DNA of 64,000 nt from Undaria pinnatifida (taxonomy: Eukaryota > Sar > Phaeophyceae > Laminariales > Alariaceae), in NCBI GenBank assembly GCA_012845835.1, contig JABAKD010000001.1, forward strand, positions 14,316,382-14,380,381. Direction: 5' to 3'. The notes beneath the pieces are model-generated. The model did no database searches, was not told the DNA's origin, and saw only the letters and a list, made by a program, of their open reading frames with translations. Position 1 is the stretch's first letter, and each line of letters opens with the position of its first letter. This document shows positions 31,700 through 43,051 of this stretch, one piece after another. The translations under genes were made by a program, and so were the position numbers.

Positions 31700-32310
31700 C
31701 GGATCCGCAGGCTGGGTTTCTCGTGCGTATCTTTCGTAAAATAAGAGTGGGACGGCGGTAGGGTACGTTGCCTTTTGCCGGTAAACAGAAACATAAAACA
31801 CAATCTTCCGGATTTCTTACGAACTTTCGCAGCAGAATATGCTCGGGAAAAAGTCATTTCCTCGGAAGTCTCAGGCGGGGTTTCTTGTTGGTTAAATATT
31901 TTGAAAGGCAGGCAGTAATGAAGCCTACCCAACAAACCGAATATTATCAGAACCTCCCGGAGTTCTTAGAAACTGCCGTTGCATAACAAGCTCGGGAAAA
32001 ACGTATCTCCCGTTTTTCTTGTTTCCTTGGAAATCTCAGGCGGGGTGTCCTCTTGGTTTATTTCTTATGAAAGGCACGGCGGTAGTGAAGCATATCCAGA
32101 AACCACAAACTCTGGCACAATCTCCCGGATTTCGTAGAACTTTTCGTAGCAAAAGCTCCCGAAAATCATATATCTTGTATTTCTTATTCCTCGGAAATCC
32201 CAGGCTGGGTTTCTTGTGGATTTTTCTTTCATGAGAAGGACGGCGGTAGTGTGTGATGTTTGCCGGGAAACAGAAACTTACTTCCCCGGAATCCTGCGGG
32301 GCAACCATTA
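31700..32310 (+). repeat. Tandem repeat of about 165 bp, four copies
   Basis: The word CTCAGGCGGGGTTTCTTGTT or a close variant recurs at about 31708, 31870, 32035 and 32202, giving periods of 162-167 bp. It is followed each time by TTTCTTNTGAAAGG-like sequence, a GGCGGTAGTGAAGC-like word and CCGGATTTCGTAGAAC-like sequence. A more distant fifth unit is near 32560-32640. Confidence 0.8.
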
Positions 32311-32767
32311 GAGGAATATCGACGGTACAGCATTCCGGGAAAACAGAAAACGGCCGTAGGCTCTGCCCTCATCCATATCATATGTCCTCGTCTATTTTTG
32401 AGGACTACTACACTACCGAAGTCCCTCTCAAAAATAAAAATAGCCCCCAAGATTCCGGGGGAGCTAATGAAGCCGGCAACTTTGTGCTAAAGTTTCTGCT
32501 GAAGTTTATATTATTAGTCTATGGCAACAGGACAAAATGTAGATGCCCAAAAACGTCGCTTTGGAAGGTTATATGTCACCCCCGATTTTCGGGTTGGGTT
32601 TCTTCTTGTGGGCTTCTTTCTCGATGAACGAAAGAGACGAATGTGTAGCCTTCTATGAATGAAAGAGAGACAGAGCCGTGCAAATTGAGTTATTAAGCAC
32701 TTGCCAACTCGGAAAAGAGTGGTGCTGCTGTAATGTGGTCAGTGCTGACATATTATAAAAACAAAAA

Positions 32768-32905
32768 TGCACTCCAGCTGTGAGGTGGAACATTTCGTCG
32801 AGACTCATCTTTGCAAGCTGTGTGTGATACTCCGATCGCGCGTATTACTGGGTGTGTCCTCATTAAGGATACAGGACGGCGACACTCCTTGGAACTACAG
32901 TGTAG
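32768..32905 (-). repeat. ATG-module repeat, copy 4 (partial)
   Basis: The module 3' part in reverse orientation, from AGCTACACTGTAGTTCCAAG to the ATG. The frame reads MSLDEMFHLTAGVHFCFYN. It lacks the far end with the TTTTGTCCCC word. Confidence 0.85.
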
Positions 32906-34000
32906 CTTACATATTGGTATATCATCGGGACGCGCAGGCGTTGTTGCACTGCCGTACGGGGCAGCAAAGGAGAAACAGGGAAGTTAGATTAGGGTGGATT
33001 TTTTTCTTGCAGAAAGGGTGTGCTCCACACCACCGGAAACCTTCAGTACACCGTCCCCCGACTTTCTTATCTTTCTGTAAACCTCACCCCGACTTTTTAT
33101 TGCTATTAATAGTGTTCTCAGCATACCATGTATCCTTGTGGGCCATTGTAAGTCCACGCCAGGCTCGCGTGTCTTTACGTGCTTGCTTTATAAAGAAGAA
33201 AAGAAGGGAGGGCGTCAACGACTGATAAGGAGCACAGCAGTACGATTATTCGTACTTAGCTCAGAGTTGAGTCTTTGCCAAAAAATTAACAATTTTTGAT
33301 TAAAATCAGCTGTTCCAAAAACCTCAGTTCAACACTTGTTCGAAGGCCGTGACGTGGATGCTCCTGTGTTTTGGCCGTCGTGGATGCTGCTGTGCAGTCG
33401 AAACACGCACCGTCCATAGAAACGCTCACGTAAAACACCCATTCCAACACACGCACTATTAATATTGATACTGCTTTGTTGATTTAGTGACGTGAATCAA
33501 ACGGGGTCGAGGTCTCGATCAAATATATTTTCTTAATTTTCTACCGGTACGTTGGTTTAATGGTTGTACTTTGGGCCGTCCACTTGTTCCCGACATTGGC
33601 GTGACCCCATAAGAGCATGCGAGGTCTCTGGCTTGTCATGTGACATCTAATATGGCTGTGGGGAGTGATACAGCAGTAGTAGTTCTGTGACCGCTACATT
33701 TACGAGTTTAATCACTACCACGCACGGGGGCATTTGGGAGGCATCCCCGACTTTTAGGTCCTGCATTTGGCACGTTCGAGCCGCGTCTTTCCTCTCCACA
33801 GCACGACAGCCAGCTCCCACAGACTAACGTGCAACGACATCGGAGAGTTGCTGCATCCAGCGTCTTTCATTGTGTATCAAGTATGAACAACAACAAACGG
33901 GGACTCTACGTCGATACGAGAAGTCGTCTATCCCGTCACCATATACAGAGTCGACCTGTCCAATCCAGTCGCTGTTGCAGCTTTCACAGCCATCAAGACT
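32906..34000. other. No recognisable gene
   Basis: An A-box-like GTTGGTTTAATGGTTGTA lies at 33550-33567 without a B box at tRNA spacing. A 117-codon minus frame (33824-34177) overlaps the repeat family that follows. Confidence 0.45.
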
Positions 34001-34009
34001 CAAGACCCG

Positions 34010-35230
34010 GCACCTACCCCTAGGCCTAACTCCGGCCTGAAACTCAACGCCAGACTCGGGGATGACTTCTACATGTCCCCGTAGGCGTGAAATGAAAATC
34101 GAGACCGGCAGCAAATGGCCCGTCTTTTCGAAGAGCACGAAAAGTCGTAATTCATTTTTTTTCACAATAAAACTCAATTTCGTGAAAAATACACGAGAAA
34201 TACGTCTTTGCTTCTTGTCGATGGACGCCTAGTGTGTTTTCTTATAATCCAGAAAACGACAAGAGGTCAACGAACACTCGTGGGCAGTGGCCGGGGCGAG
34301 CGAAGGCTCGCGTCCTCCCCGGAGCGTAGAGGATAGCGGCAGATTTGTTGGCCGGCAGCGGCTAGGACGTCATGGCTCTAGGGGTCTCTTGGTTGAGCTG
34401 GGGCAGCCCCATCGCCCAACGCTAGAGGCTGCGACAAGGACATAGCGGTCGAACTTCTGAGCGAAGTTATCATGTGGTGATTGGTCATGAAACTTGAGAG
34501 GTGCAGGGCGACGAAAAACAGGGTTGGCGGCGGCCAGCATCGTTTTCGAGGCGTCGCAGGCGGTATAGGCTGTGCCGACGGCCTCCGGACGTCTCGCTGC
34601 GGCTGTTCCGGTGGTCCTACCTCCCGCGACGGTGGCTTCTCGCCTCTGAATCAGCCGACGACATGACACAAATTTGCGTGGCCGACTTCGGTCACATGGA
34701 ACACGCCACGTCTCGGCGTGCAAACTACTCAAGTTGAATTCAAATTTCCTCCAAATTCGACGAAAGCAGTACGACGTATTTTGTACCTTGTTGAACGTAA
34801 TTCGAATTTTGTCGTCCCAAGCATGAAAATGCCTGCCTCCATGATTCACTTTTCGACCAATCAGATGCAACATAGAAATCAATTCAACTAACCCAAACCC
34901 TAGGCCGTAGCCGGATACCTGGCACCTTGGTAAAAAACCATCCCTAACCCCAGCCCGAAACGCAAGGCAATACACCCGGGGATGGCTCGTAAATGTCCCC
35001 GTATGTGTGGGATGCGAACGGAGACCAGCATCTAAACCCTAACGATATCCCAAACCCAAGCCCGTAACTTTTGGTCGGAATCCCGGGGATGAATACTAAA
35101 TGTCCCCGAGGGGATGATGAAAGTCGAGAGCCACCATAGCGATATTCTCAACCCTAAAATCCCAACCCAAGAAGGTCTGAATCCTGGAGATTACTCACCA
35201 ATGTCCCCTTAGTCGTGTACCAGATATAAA
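34010..35230 (+). repeat. Diverged repeat with GGGGATG...ATGTCCCC
   Basis: Four units, near 34015-34115, 34890-35030, 35035-35140 and 35145-35230, share AACCCTA/AACCCAA words, a CGGGGATGRCT...AAATGTCCCCG inverted-repeat-like core and GTGNGATGNGAACNGAGACC. Two are adjacent with a period of roughly 105-115 bp. The intervening 34120-34885 holds a 201-codon minus frame (34370-34975) that runs into a repeat unit and has no recognisable domain. Confidence 0.6.
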
Positions 35231-35239
35231 TATCGCCAA

Positions 35240-37480
35240 CGTACAGCAGTAGTCGTTACGTCGTTATGAATCATGTATGTAGCTTTGTTGTAGCTCAAGA
35301 CTTGTCGCATTAGATATTTTTACCGCAGGCTGGGCACGCTCGCCGTCGTGCCAAGAAAGCCTGCCAGTGTTGGGGCAACTCCCCAACTACACCTGGGCCG
35401 GTCGTCAGGTCCTCGTTAATTACTACCACTACGAAACCCCGCGAAGATTTATGAGACAGGCCAACCCGAAACTTATGCTCCGCTCTTTCCCCTGCGGGGC
35501 AAAGTAAAACCTCACGATCGATACCAACTCACTCACTACAAACACAACAGCTCAACAATCGCACCGACTTGTTGCAACCTGATTCCCCCCCTCTCTTGAG
35601 CGATAGGGAGGGCGGGTGGGAAAGTCGATCAATAACTTGTCTCGCTGTCTTCAACCACGCCGCGAAAACGCTACCCCAATCAACCACGCCAAGTATGACA
35701 GTACGACCAGCTACGACCGAAGAACCAGTTTTCTCTTTCGTGTATTCCGAACTCTCGTAGCTCGTTGCCTTCACTGTCCTATGCCGACTGGAGACGGCAC
35801 GCTCGTGCGGCGTGCTAGTCTGTCGGCCTAATTACAATATCGATTTCAACCGCCTCCCAAACGCCGGTTTTCTCCGAAAACCTACAGTTTCTGCAGACAC
35901 CGCCGAGAAAAAGCCTTGTAAAATGCTGAAACTACGCAAAAAAAACGTGTCGGTTGATTAAAATCATATACCTGGTGCTGTATAACAGTAGTACGACGCT
36001 CAATTGCCACCAGGTACAGTAGTGGCTACGGTTTAAGTCAACTTTTTCAAGAGAAAGTACGGGTTCAACAGAATTTGTGGGCTGGTACCGATCAAACTCG
36101 ATTCGAGAGAATATTTGGGCTGTTGCAGTAAAATTCTCTCAAATCTAAACCACGCCGTACTCAGAGGCAGCAAAAACGTTCGGTGAACTCGAGGACGTCG
36201 CAGAGAAGTGCAACATGCCCGACGTATCCCACCACCTTCGCAAGCCTAAGCTAGCTTGGATGAGTGCCCACGGGTCGAGGGAAACGAAGCAGACGTGCAT
36301 GAGAGACGTTTTCAAGTAGCGTTTCACCAGGGAAGCCGAGAGAGACGAGTCGTCGGTTTGCTGCGCTTTGGTTGATTTTAAGCGCGTTCGTTCTTTAGCA
36401 CCTACAGAGTCAGTAGTACCTCGTTTTTTTTCGCAAAAAAGCAAGCAACAAGCTCCCACGATGATGTACGCGGTGAACCTTGCTTTGAACAGCCTTATCA
36501 AACTTGGCTACGATTTAAGAGATTCTCTCAAATCTTGTCTACAGATGAGAAAATATTATTATTATAATAAATAGAGAAATACGGATCTAAAGAGAATATT
36601 CTGGCCGGTTTCGGCACTCATACTACTACTAAGCTGTTTAATCCAACTGCCAAGTCAACTTCTCGAGATCACTTATCAAGCTCTATTAAATAGCTCAAAA
36701 ACCAAGTCTCGTCTCAACCCCGTTGCGACGCAACACTACTCGTACTGCTGTTGTTTCGGTCTTTTCGAGTGTCTAGGAAGCGCGAGCAGCAGTAGGAGTA
36801 CCACCATGCTGAGCGCGCGTGTCGCACGGCTACTTGCACTTGCAGTGCAATCGTATCCGTTGCACCAGCAGGCCGGACTGGTTCCGGTGGCCGTTGCTGC
36901 AATAATCGTCACTGCCGCGATATCGATGTTTCCTTCCTGTGCAAGACCGGCTGATATATCCATATTTATCCTATTAATAGATACTAACTCAGATGTTGTA
37001 CAAGGTAACTCGCTTGCTGTCGCAATGCCGTGGCTGTTTTAGTCCTCGTCTGGGAACTGTTTACATACCTGGCAACAGCAGTAATCAACTCGTACGCGTA
37101 GGGTTGCAAGCGCAGCCTCTACTGCTGCTCGGTAAAACCAGCGTCACATCACCATGTGCGACTAAAAAATGAGAATGCACGAAACGAAAAAAAATAATAT
37201 GAAGAAAAGCCGAAAACTGATCGACAATTCCTCTGCTGCTGCTGCCACTGAGAGTGATTGCTGCTCGAATGGCGGTGTCTAAACAATTCCCCTTAATTAA
37301 TCGAACAGCGCTACGAGCAACGTCAATCACTACAAGGACTGCCACCAAGCGCAGCAGCACCTCTACCCGAGGACCGTCGCAAGCGATGCTGCGCGTGCTT
37401 TACATGCGAGAGGGAGGAAGGGTGCCCACAGCAGCGGCATATATCCGTCGTGTCCCTTTTAAACTCCACTCACAGCTCAT
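35240..37480. other. No confident gene
   Basis: A frame at 36806-37042 (plus, 78 codons) has a favourable ACCACCATG start and a hydrophobic segment (LVPVAVAAIIVTAAISMF) and could be a tiny membrane protein or an exon, but nothing else supports it. The rest shows no features. Confidence 0.35.
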
Positions 37481-37489
37481 GCTTTATGG

Positions 37490-37575
37490 AGCAAATAACT
37501 TGAAATTAGTATGGGATCATTTATGATCCACGTAAGAGGGGACAAACTACTTGAAATTAGTGGGTTCATATTCTA
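37490..37575 (+). repeat. CAAATAACTTGAAATTAG tandem pair
   Basis: Two copies of GAGCAAATAACTTGAAATTAG and GGGGACAAACTACTTGAAAT about 50 bp apart. The same word is at 18378, 58205 and, inverted, 43733-43755. Confidence 0.7.
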
Positions 37576-37784
37576 TTTCCAGTACATATGCTGCCATGTG
37601 GGAACATCATGTTGCCAGGATAATTGGGCCAAAAACTCACTAAAATACGTACACATATTTTACGTCAGACGCAGATATTCGACTCTTGCTCTCACTGCAC
37701 TATATACCACGATGTATGGAAATATAAGCACTGTACGTGGTACTCAAAGCACAAAGAGTGGTGGTCTCTCGATAACGCGGGTAT

Positions 37785-37900
37785 GTGCCAGCCGGAAATG
37801 CAAGCACTATAGAGGCAAATGTACCTACTGCGCATACTGCTACTACTTGGGGTTCTCATTCGCATCAAGCACTATTGAGGGAAACCAGCACCACGCAACC
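37785..37900 (+). repeat. CCGGCACTAT-family fragment
   Basis: GTATGTGCCAGCCGGAAATGC, CAAGCACTATAGAGGCAAA and AAGCACTATTGAGGGAAACC correspond to the units at 1270-2010 and 3110-3270. Confidence 0.6.
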
Positions 37901-38930
37901 TGCGCTCGGCAACAACAATTGTAACATCCAAACGACCCTTATATTTCCGATCAGCGTGGGATATAGCAGCGGCGACAATGATGTACAGGTACGAGGTTTC
38001 GATGCCTTCCCCCTATATATTCGAGGGCGAAAACAGCAGCTCTACCCCACGTCCTCCCGTATCCCCCTCAAGTATCTGCTCGTGTATCAGCTCACCTCCC
38101 ATGTCGTTCTTCCACCACGTCTCGAATTGGTCTCCTATATATCATGGCTGCTCCCCACAATGACCCGGATGAATGTATAGCAGCGGTGTATCGGCGTCCA
38201 AACCAACCTTAGGTCCGGCCTCGAGCTAAAGCTCCGATGCCACTAGGCGGGTTGAGGGCCACACCTCCTGCCGAATACCCGCTCTCTCCGCTCCCCTCCC
38301 CAAGGTAACGCCAGTCCGGGTGCGTGTGATGCCTACGCTGCCGGAGACCCTCGCGAGTTCGTGCGTGCCCAGGGTTTGACCAAGCTGGAAATGCTGCGTC
38401 TTTGAAAAAAAGCTGCGATGGAATGACGGAAGTCTATCTCTACTCGGGAAAATAACAGCAGACGCAACCCGAGACAGAGCGCACACAGCTTTTCCCTGGC
38501 CGCTAGATCTGATTTACAGCCCGCGACGAGGACAGCAATCTACAGAAATCGGGAGGGCTAATAGCAGTGCCCTTGATCCTCCGCAGTGCTGCTCCAGTCC
38601 GTGTGCTCCCACGCAGCCGGTGACTCTAGCACTTGTTGGTAGTAAAGTGTCCAGGCTCGCGGTAGCGGGGGGTGGGTGGGTCAGGCGCCCACAAAAAATT
38701 ACTGAAAAATAAAGTAAATGATTGGTTTAACTGAAAAATAGACTGAAAAGAAAAAGTTTTTGGTGGTTTTGGCATAATTCTAGTGCGAGCGAAATCCGAA
38801 TGCTTGCGAGCGATATGATTGGCTTAGATACGAAATTTCAATATTGGCGGGGTATCCTGGCCAATGATGAAATTATGATTTTTCGTTCCGAGATCCGCAG
38901 GCGTGCCTCTGTGTGACCATCTCCTAAAGG
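37901..38930. other. No recognisable gene
   Basis: Frames of up to 131 codons occur without motif or splice support. Confidence 0.4.
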
Positions 38931-38937
38931 GCGACAA

Positions 38938-39080
38938 CTCTGTCCGTAAATAGAAGACATATTTAATGATAGTATCAAATATTAAACATTGCTTATATTT
39001 ACGGACAAAGTGGAAAGCATCACCAACACAAACTAAAATGTAATAACACTTTTGTTATTAAAAATCATATTTACGGCTTC
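38938..39080. repeat. AT-rich inverted repeats
   Basis: CTCTGTCCGTAAATA (38938) is mirrored by TATTTACGGACAAAG (38996-39011), making a ~73-bp foldback. Just after it TAATAACA/TGTTATTA (39040-39060) forms a second 8-bp hairpin. This may be a small MITE-like element. Confidence 0.65.
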
Positions 39081-39099
39081 TATATTTAAGACCACATTA

Positions 39100-40440
39100 G
39101 CACACGTTTACTTTACGTGTTTTTGGTCTGTTTATTAAACACCAGCGGTAGTATTATTGCCTTTGAGTCCTGGCTCGTTGCTGCTGCGGCTGTTGCTAAT
39201 TCTGCTGCTGCCACTAATTGTTGTCTGTGATACCCGCTTCCTTCACGAGTGCGGTGACGGCGTTGTTGTAGACTAGACAGGCTCTTACTCATAGTTCGCA
39301 TAATTCATTAAAAATTATCTCTGCTTGTTGTCCTATTCATAGAATATACCGACCATACCACCACCCACCTTCCCCCTTCCATCTCGGAATAACACCTCGA
39401 GAGTGATCGGTGATGAAACTCAAATGATTAGGGATCGTACGCATGCTGCGGTATGCACACACACACCAAAAAAAGCGCTGTCTGTTTGGAACGATTGCTG
39501 CTACCATAACAACATCGCCGTCCAGGTTGTGCCTGCTCTCATTACAGCAGCAGCAGCCGCGCCAGTGCTACGACCATAGCACATGATTTCCTACTGCAGC
39601 AGTACCGGTAGTGCGTCAATCATAGCGGGTGAAGAGAGATGGATGCTTTTTAGGTACTACGTACTTCTTCCGAGCTCTCAAAGTCGGAAAATCGGAAATT
39701 GAAATCTACCATGGCGCTACTCCAGTACTTGTAGCGAGATTATTTATTCTGATTTATTTGCTGCCAGTATTACACCTCCGACGGCGAACGAAACGAGACG
39801 ACCCCCTGACTTGTCTCGCTTTGTACGAACGAATAATGAGTTTCCGGCAAGTTTACAGCAACAACAGCAGTTTAGCATTCAGCGTACGTAGCCGTGCGTT
39901 GTTGTTGAATTTTCCCGCGTAAGGTTTGTCTGCTGCTGTGTGTTAACGGCAAGGATCACGAGAAATAGTACCATGCAGTAGTAGTGCTGCAGTACAGACT
40001 AGTAGTACCAGTAGTAGCCTACAAACATTGTGCAGCAAAACACAAGTAAAATGAGTGTGATATGGCGAGCTCCCAGGTTGGGTGGATCTTTGGGGGAGGA
40101 TCTTTGGGGGATCTTTGGGGGAGGCTGCTGCTGATATTCACGTTTTGCGCGGGCGAGGGACGGGCGGGCGAAGACCCTCCAACCCTCACCCTAAACCCTG
40201 ATGATGATGATAATCCTAACCCGGTGGTGCAGAAACGCGCTAAAATTGCTGGCTACAAACAACGCGGCTGGTTGCGCCCCTTCGCATCGAGCGATGAACA
40301 GTAAAGTCATGACCTGCCGATTATAGAACAGAAGATATATAATAGTGCTGCTGCTGCTTGCGGGAGAAAGACAACCAAAAATGCGCATCGCATGACTGCT
40401 GCTGTGGTGGATGCCAACCAGTAGATCGTCATCATTCACT
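39100..40440. other. No recognisable gene
   Basis: Scattered CTG/CAG triplets. Bases 40080-40125 contain three GATCTTTGGGGGA words in tandem. Confidence 0.45.
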
Positions 40441-40444
40441 TATA

Positions 40445-40757
40445 GTCGCCCGGCGTATCAGGTTATATCCTTGAGCGTGGTATAATGGTCAGTTTCGTGA
40501 GTTCGAGCCCCCCAGAGAGTGCGTACTCGTATATGTTCGTAGGAACTTTTTCTTGTTGTTGTGCACAAATCGACTTTTGCGGAAAGCGCGAGAAGAGCGT
40601 GAGTTTCAGCGACACTCAATGACGCATCGACGAGCAATGGGATCGCTGAACCCTATGCGCGATAAAAATTGAAGTCAGGAACCGGGAGGTGAGAAGGGAC
40701 GACACCTGTGACCACCGCTTGTCCAGAAGCTGGAAAGTACAAGTGTGCAAAAAAAAT
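40445..40757 (+). mobile_element. tRNA-derived SINE, copy 2
   Basis: Better-preserved head than the copy at 25125: A box GAGCGTGGTATAATGGTCAG and B box GAGTTCGAGCCCC at tRNA-like spacing. Then GCACAAATCGAC, CGGAAAGCGCGAGAAGAGCG, GATCGCTGAACCCTATGCGC, GACGACACCTGTGACCACC, GTCCAGAAGCTGGAAAG and an A tail. The GGTATAATGGTCAG word is typical of tRNA genes of the Asp/Glu/Gly type, but I cannot choose the parent tRNA. Confidence 0.88.
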
Positions 40758-41036
40758 TACAAAATACAAAACAATATTATTTATTATAATTGTAACATAT
40801 ATATCCTCGCGCTTCCTCTTGCTTAAACGCCCCACCTACCATCGAAATCCGCCAGAGTAATAAACATTTCCACGCCCTGGATATCGCCCCGTTATCGTTT
40901 CAGAGCCGTCCATGCCGCTGCTGCAATTCCTACCCACCCCGGCCCCAACGCCCCCTCCTTCCCCACCACCCGCACCATCGCCTAGACCTAGCACCACGCG
41001 TATAGCAAACCCCTACATCTATGCGACCTAAAGCCC

Positions 41037-41170
41037 TCCCCCCCCGCCCCCCGCCCCCCCCCCTCCACATTTCCCCCCCCTCCCCCACAAGAAATATTTA
41101 TAGTTTCCACGCACAAATTGACCTGCCCCACCCGTCCCCTCCCCCCCCTCCCCCCCTCCCGCCCCCCTTT
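41037..41170 (+). repeat. C-rich tract
   Basis: Several C runs of 7-10 separated by G, T or A. A region of low complexity with no coding evidence. Confidence 0.85.
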
Positions 41171-41274
41171 TGATCAAAATCAGGCCCCCACGTCCTTAAA
41201 AACTCCGCCCTCCCCTCACCGGATATTCGACTCACAGGATTCACTTGATAAACTGATGCATTTCCTTCCACAGC

Positions 41275-41512
41275 TGTCCGATTTTGTCCCCCTCAGAAAC
41301 GGGTTTTAAAGTTTCCGCGCACAGACTGCCTAACATCACCCTGTTGACCGTGATAGCTACACTGTAGTTGCAAGGGGAGTCGCCGACCTATATCCTTAAT
41401 GAGGACACATAACCCGTAATACGCGCGATCGGAGTATCACACACAGCTTGCAAAGATGAGTTTCGACAAAATATTCGATCTCACAGCTGGATAAGTGTGT
41501 TTTATTTTTTAT
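41275..41512 (+). repeat. ATG-module repeat, copy 5
   Basis: Full copy. The left end, CAGCTGTCCGATTTTGTCCC, is close to the reverse complement of the right end (CAGCTGTGAGATCGA...TTTTGTC), a weak sign of terminal inverted repeats. The ATG frame reads MSFDKIFDLTAG and then meets a TAA made by a small insertion. Confidence 0.9.
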
Positions 41513-41645
41513 AATATATATGTACGTATAGACTAGATCTATACTCGTAAATATAGACTGTAGTCTAGACTACAAAACAATATGACCCCTCCCATTATGA
41601 AAAAACACACCCACATAGTATATTACAAGTAACTACCACAACAAC

Positions 41646-41705
41646 GCAGCTTGCAAAGAAAGATAGATGAGTATTGACCCGAAATTCGTCGAACTCATGG
41701 CTGAC
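41646..41705 (+). repeat. Diverged relative of the ATG-module
   Basis: CGCAGCTTGCAAAGAAAGAT precedes an ATG whose frame reads MSIDPKFVELMADVLEIFL and stops. The upstream word and the peptide pattern (M-S-x-D...F..L.A.V) follow the module, but the DNA between them differs. It lies about 130 bp after copy 5. Confidence 0.5.
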
Positions 41706-42035
41706 GTCCTTGAAATATTTTTATAAAATACAATTAAATAAAAAAATACAATACACAACACGTACATACATACATGGCCGGTTGGGGGCGCTTAGCGAAG
41801 ATACAAGGAATGCTATTACACCCAATTATTAACTAGCACGCACCGGGTAGCGTATACATGCACATGCATGATAAAATACTTCTATCTCCTGCTCTGCTGC
41901 TGCTGCTGCTTGCTGTGTTTGCAACGTGGACGGCCGCAAGCACCCACAAGAGAACATCCTCGAGCGAATTTCAAAGCTGATTCCTCGGCAACGGAGAGAA
42001 TGCAAACAGCGCCGAGCGACTCTGTCTCTCTATTA

Positions 42036-42278
42036 TAATACACTCCACATCCAGCTGTGATGAGATCGAATACTTCGTCGAAACTCATCTTTGCAAGCTG
42101 TGTGTTATATACTCCGATATGGCGCGTATTACTGGGTGTGTCCGGATGATAAAGGATATAGGTCGGCGACTCCCCTTAGAATTACACGTGTAGTTTGTAC
42201 CAGAGTCAACAGGGAGGGTGTACTCTGTGCGCGGGAACTATAAAACCGTTTTTGAGGGGGATAAAATCTGACGGCTGT
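42036..42278 (-). repeat. ATG-module repeat, copy 6
   Basis: Full copy in reverse orientation, with ACAGCCGTCAGATTTTATCC at one end and an ATG frame MSFDEVFDLITAGCGVYYNR at the other. Small in-frame insertions (ATC, and later a TGTGGA-type addition) keep the reading frame. Confidence 0.9.
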
Positions 42279-42518
42279 GTAAGAAATAGTGTGTGTGTTG
42301 TCTTCACACTTCTTTCTACGCGGCGACATATCATCAGTACACCCACCCAGTGTCCGTGCTGATTCTTCATCCTCTAGAGAGATTACCAATTATTTTGTGG
42401 TCACAGACTGTAAAACAGAGTAAACCAAAACCAAAACGGTCGCAGTTCATGAAGGTAAAAAGCAAGTGAAATAATAGCGTACGGGGTACGAGAACGCATA
42501 AAAAAAACAAGCCAGACC

Positions 42519-42635
42519 ATGAAGAAAAGCAAGAAGAGGAAGAAAAAGGGAAAAAAGAAAGGGGGAAAAAAAAAGAAGAGAAGAAAAAAGAAAACAATAA
42601 AACATACGCGTGGTAGTTACAAACTAGCCATTTTT
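42519..42635 (+). repeat. A/G-rich tract
   Basis: Purine-rich GAAAAAG sequence lying directly before the short frame at 42636. It gives a lysine-rich N-terminal extension if read through. Confidence 0.7.
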
Positions 42636-42758
42636 ATGGATAACGGGTTGTCGTTTGATGCCTCTTCGGAAGTGTATGGGGGGGTGGACTTGGACCGTGC
42701 GGTTGGAAGTGCCCTTTTAGAACCCACTAAAAAATCGTTAAAAAAATATCAAACCTAA
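42636..42758 (+). CDS. Short ORF paralogous to 50833-50961
   Basis: A 40-residue frame beginning MDNGLSFDASSEVYGGVDLD. Its first half matches the frame at 50833 in DNA and protein (GLSFDA-EV-YG--D---A-G). Of five codon differences in the best-matching dozen codons, two are silent third-position changes. It might be the first coding part of a small family, or a repeat fragment that happens to stay open. No domain is known to me. It is AT-rich downstream and ends in a lysine-rich tail. Confidence 0.35.
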   Translation: MDNGLSFDASSEVYGGVDLDRAVGSALLEPTKKSLKKYQT

Positions 42759-42897
42759 AATTAAAAATAAATGAATGAAGCTCATTGGGGCAAAGTCGGG
42801 CCGCGTGCAGCGAAAGGACCTGCGAAGCGCACGGCCAAACATAAATCGGCGAAACAAATTTTGTATAGAAAAGAACTCCCCAAAACCTGGTTCCAGG

Positions 42898-42927
42898 TAA
42901 TTTGTCCCCAGATCTGGGGACAAATTA
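42898..42927. repeat. Perfect 30-bp palindrome
   Basis: TAATTTGTCCCCAGA followed at once by its exact reverse complement. The arm word GGGGACAAATTA recurs as single copies elsewhere (18378, 37536, 58205), so this may be two copies of one repeat end meeting head to head. Confidence 0.97.
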
Positions 42928-43051
42928 GACTGGATAATAAAGTGCAAAGCGAACTTGGGTGGTCAAGGGGGGTCAAAAACCTCCAAACTGAGGTTTTTGC
43001 TGCTGTACGAGTACATGGCTCCAGTCTGTGTCTCTACACACCAGCACCACC

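Noticed and set aside
34370-34975. 201-codon minus frame
   Set aside because: Long for this window, but it runs into a repeat unit, has no recognisable domain, and has no splice or start support.
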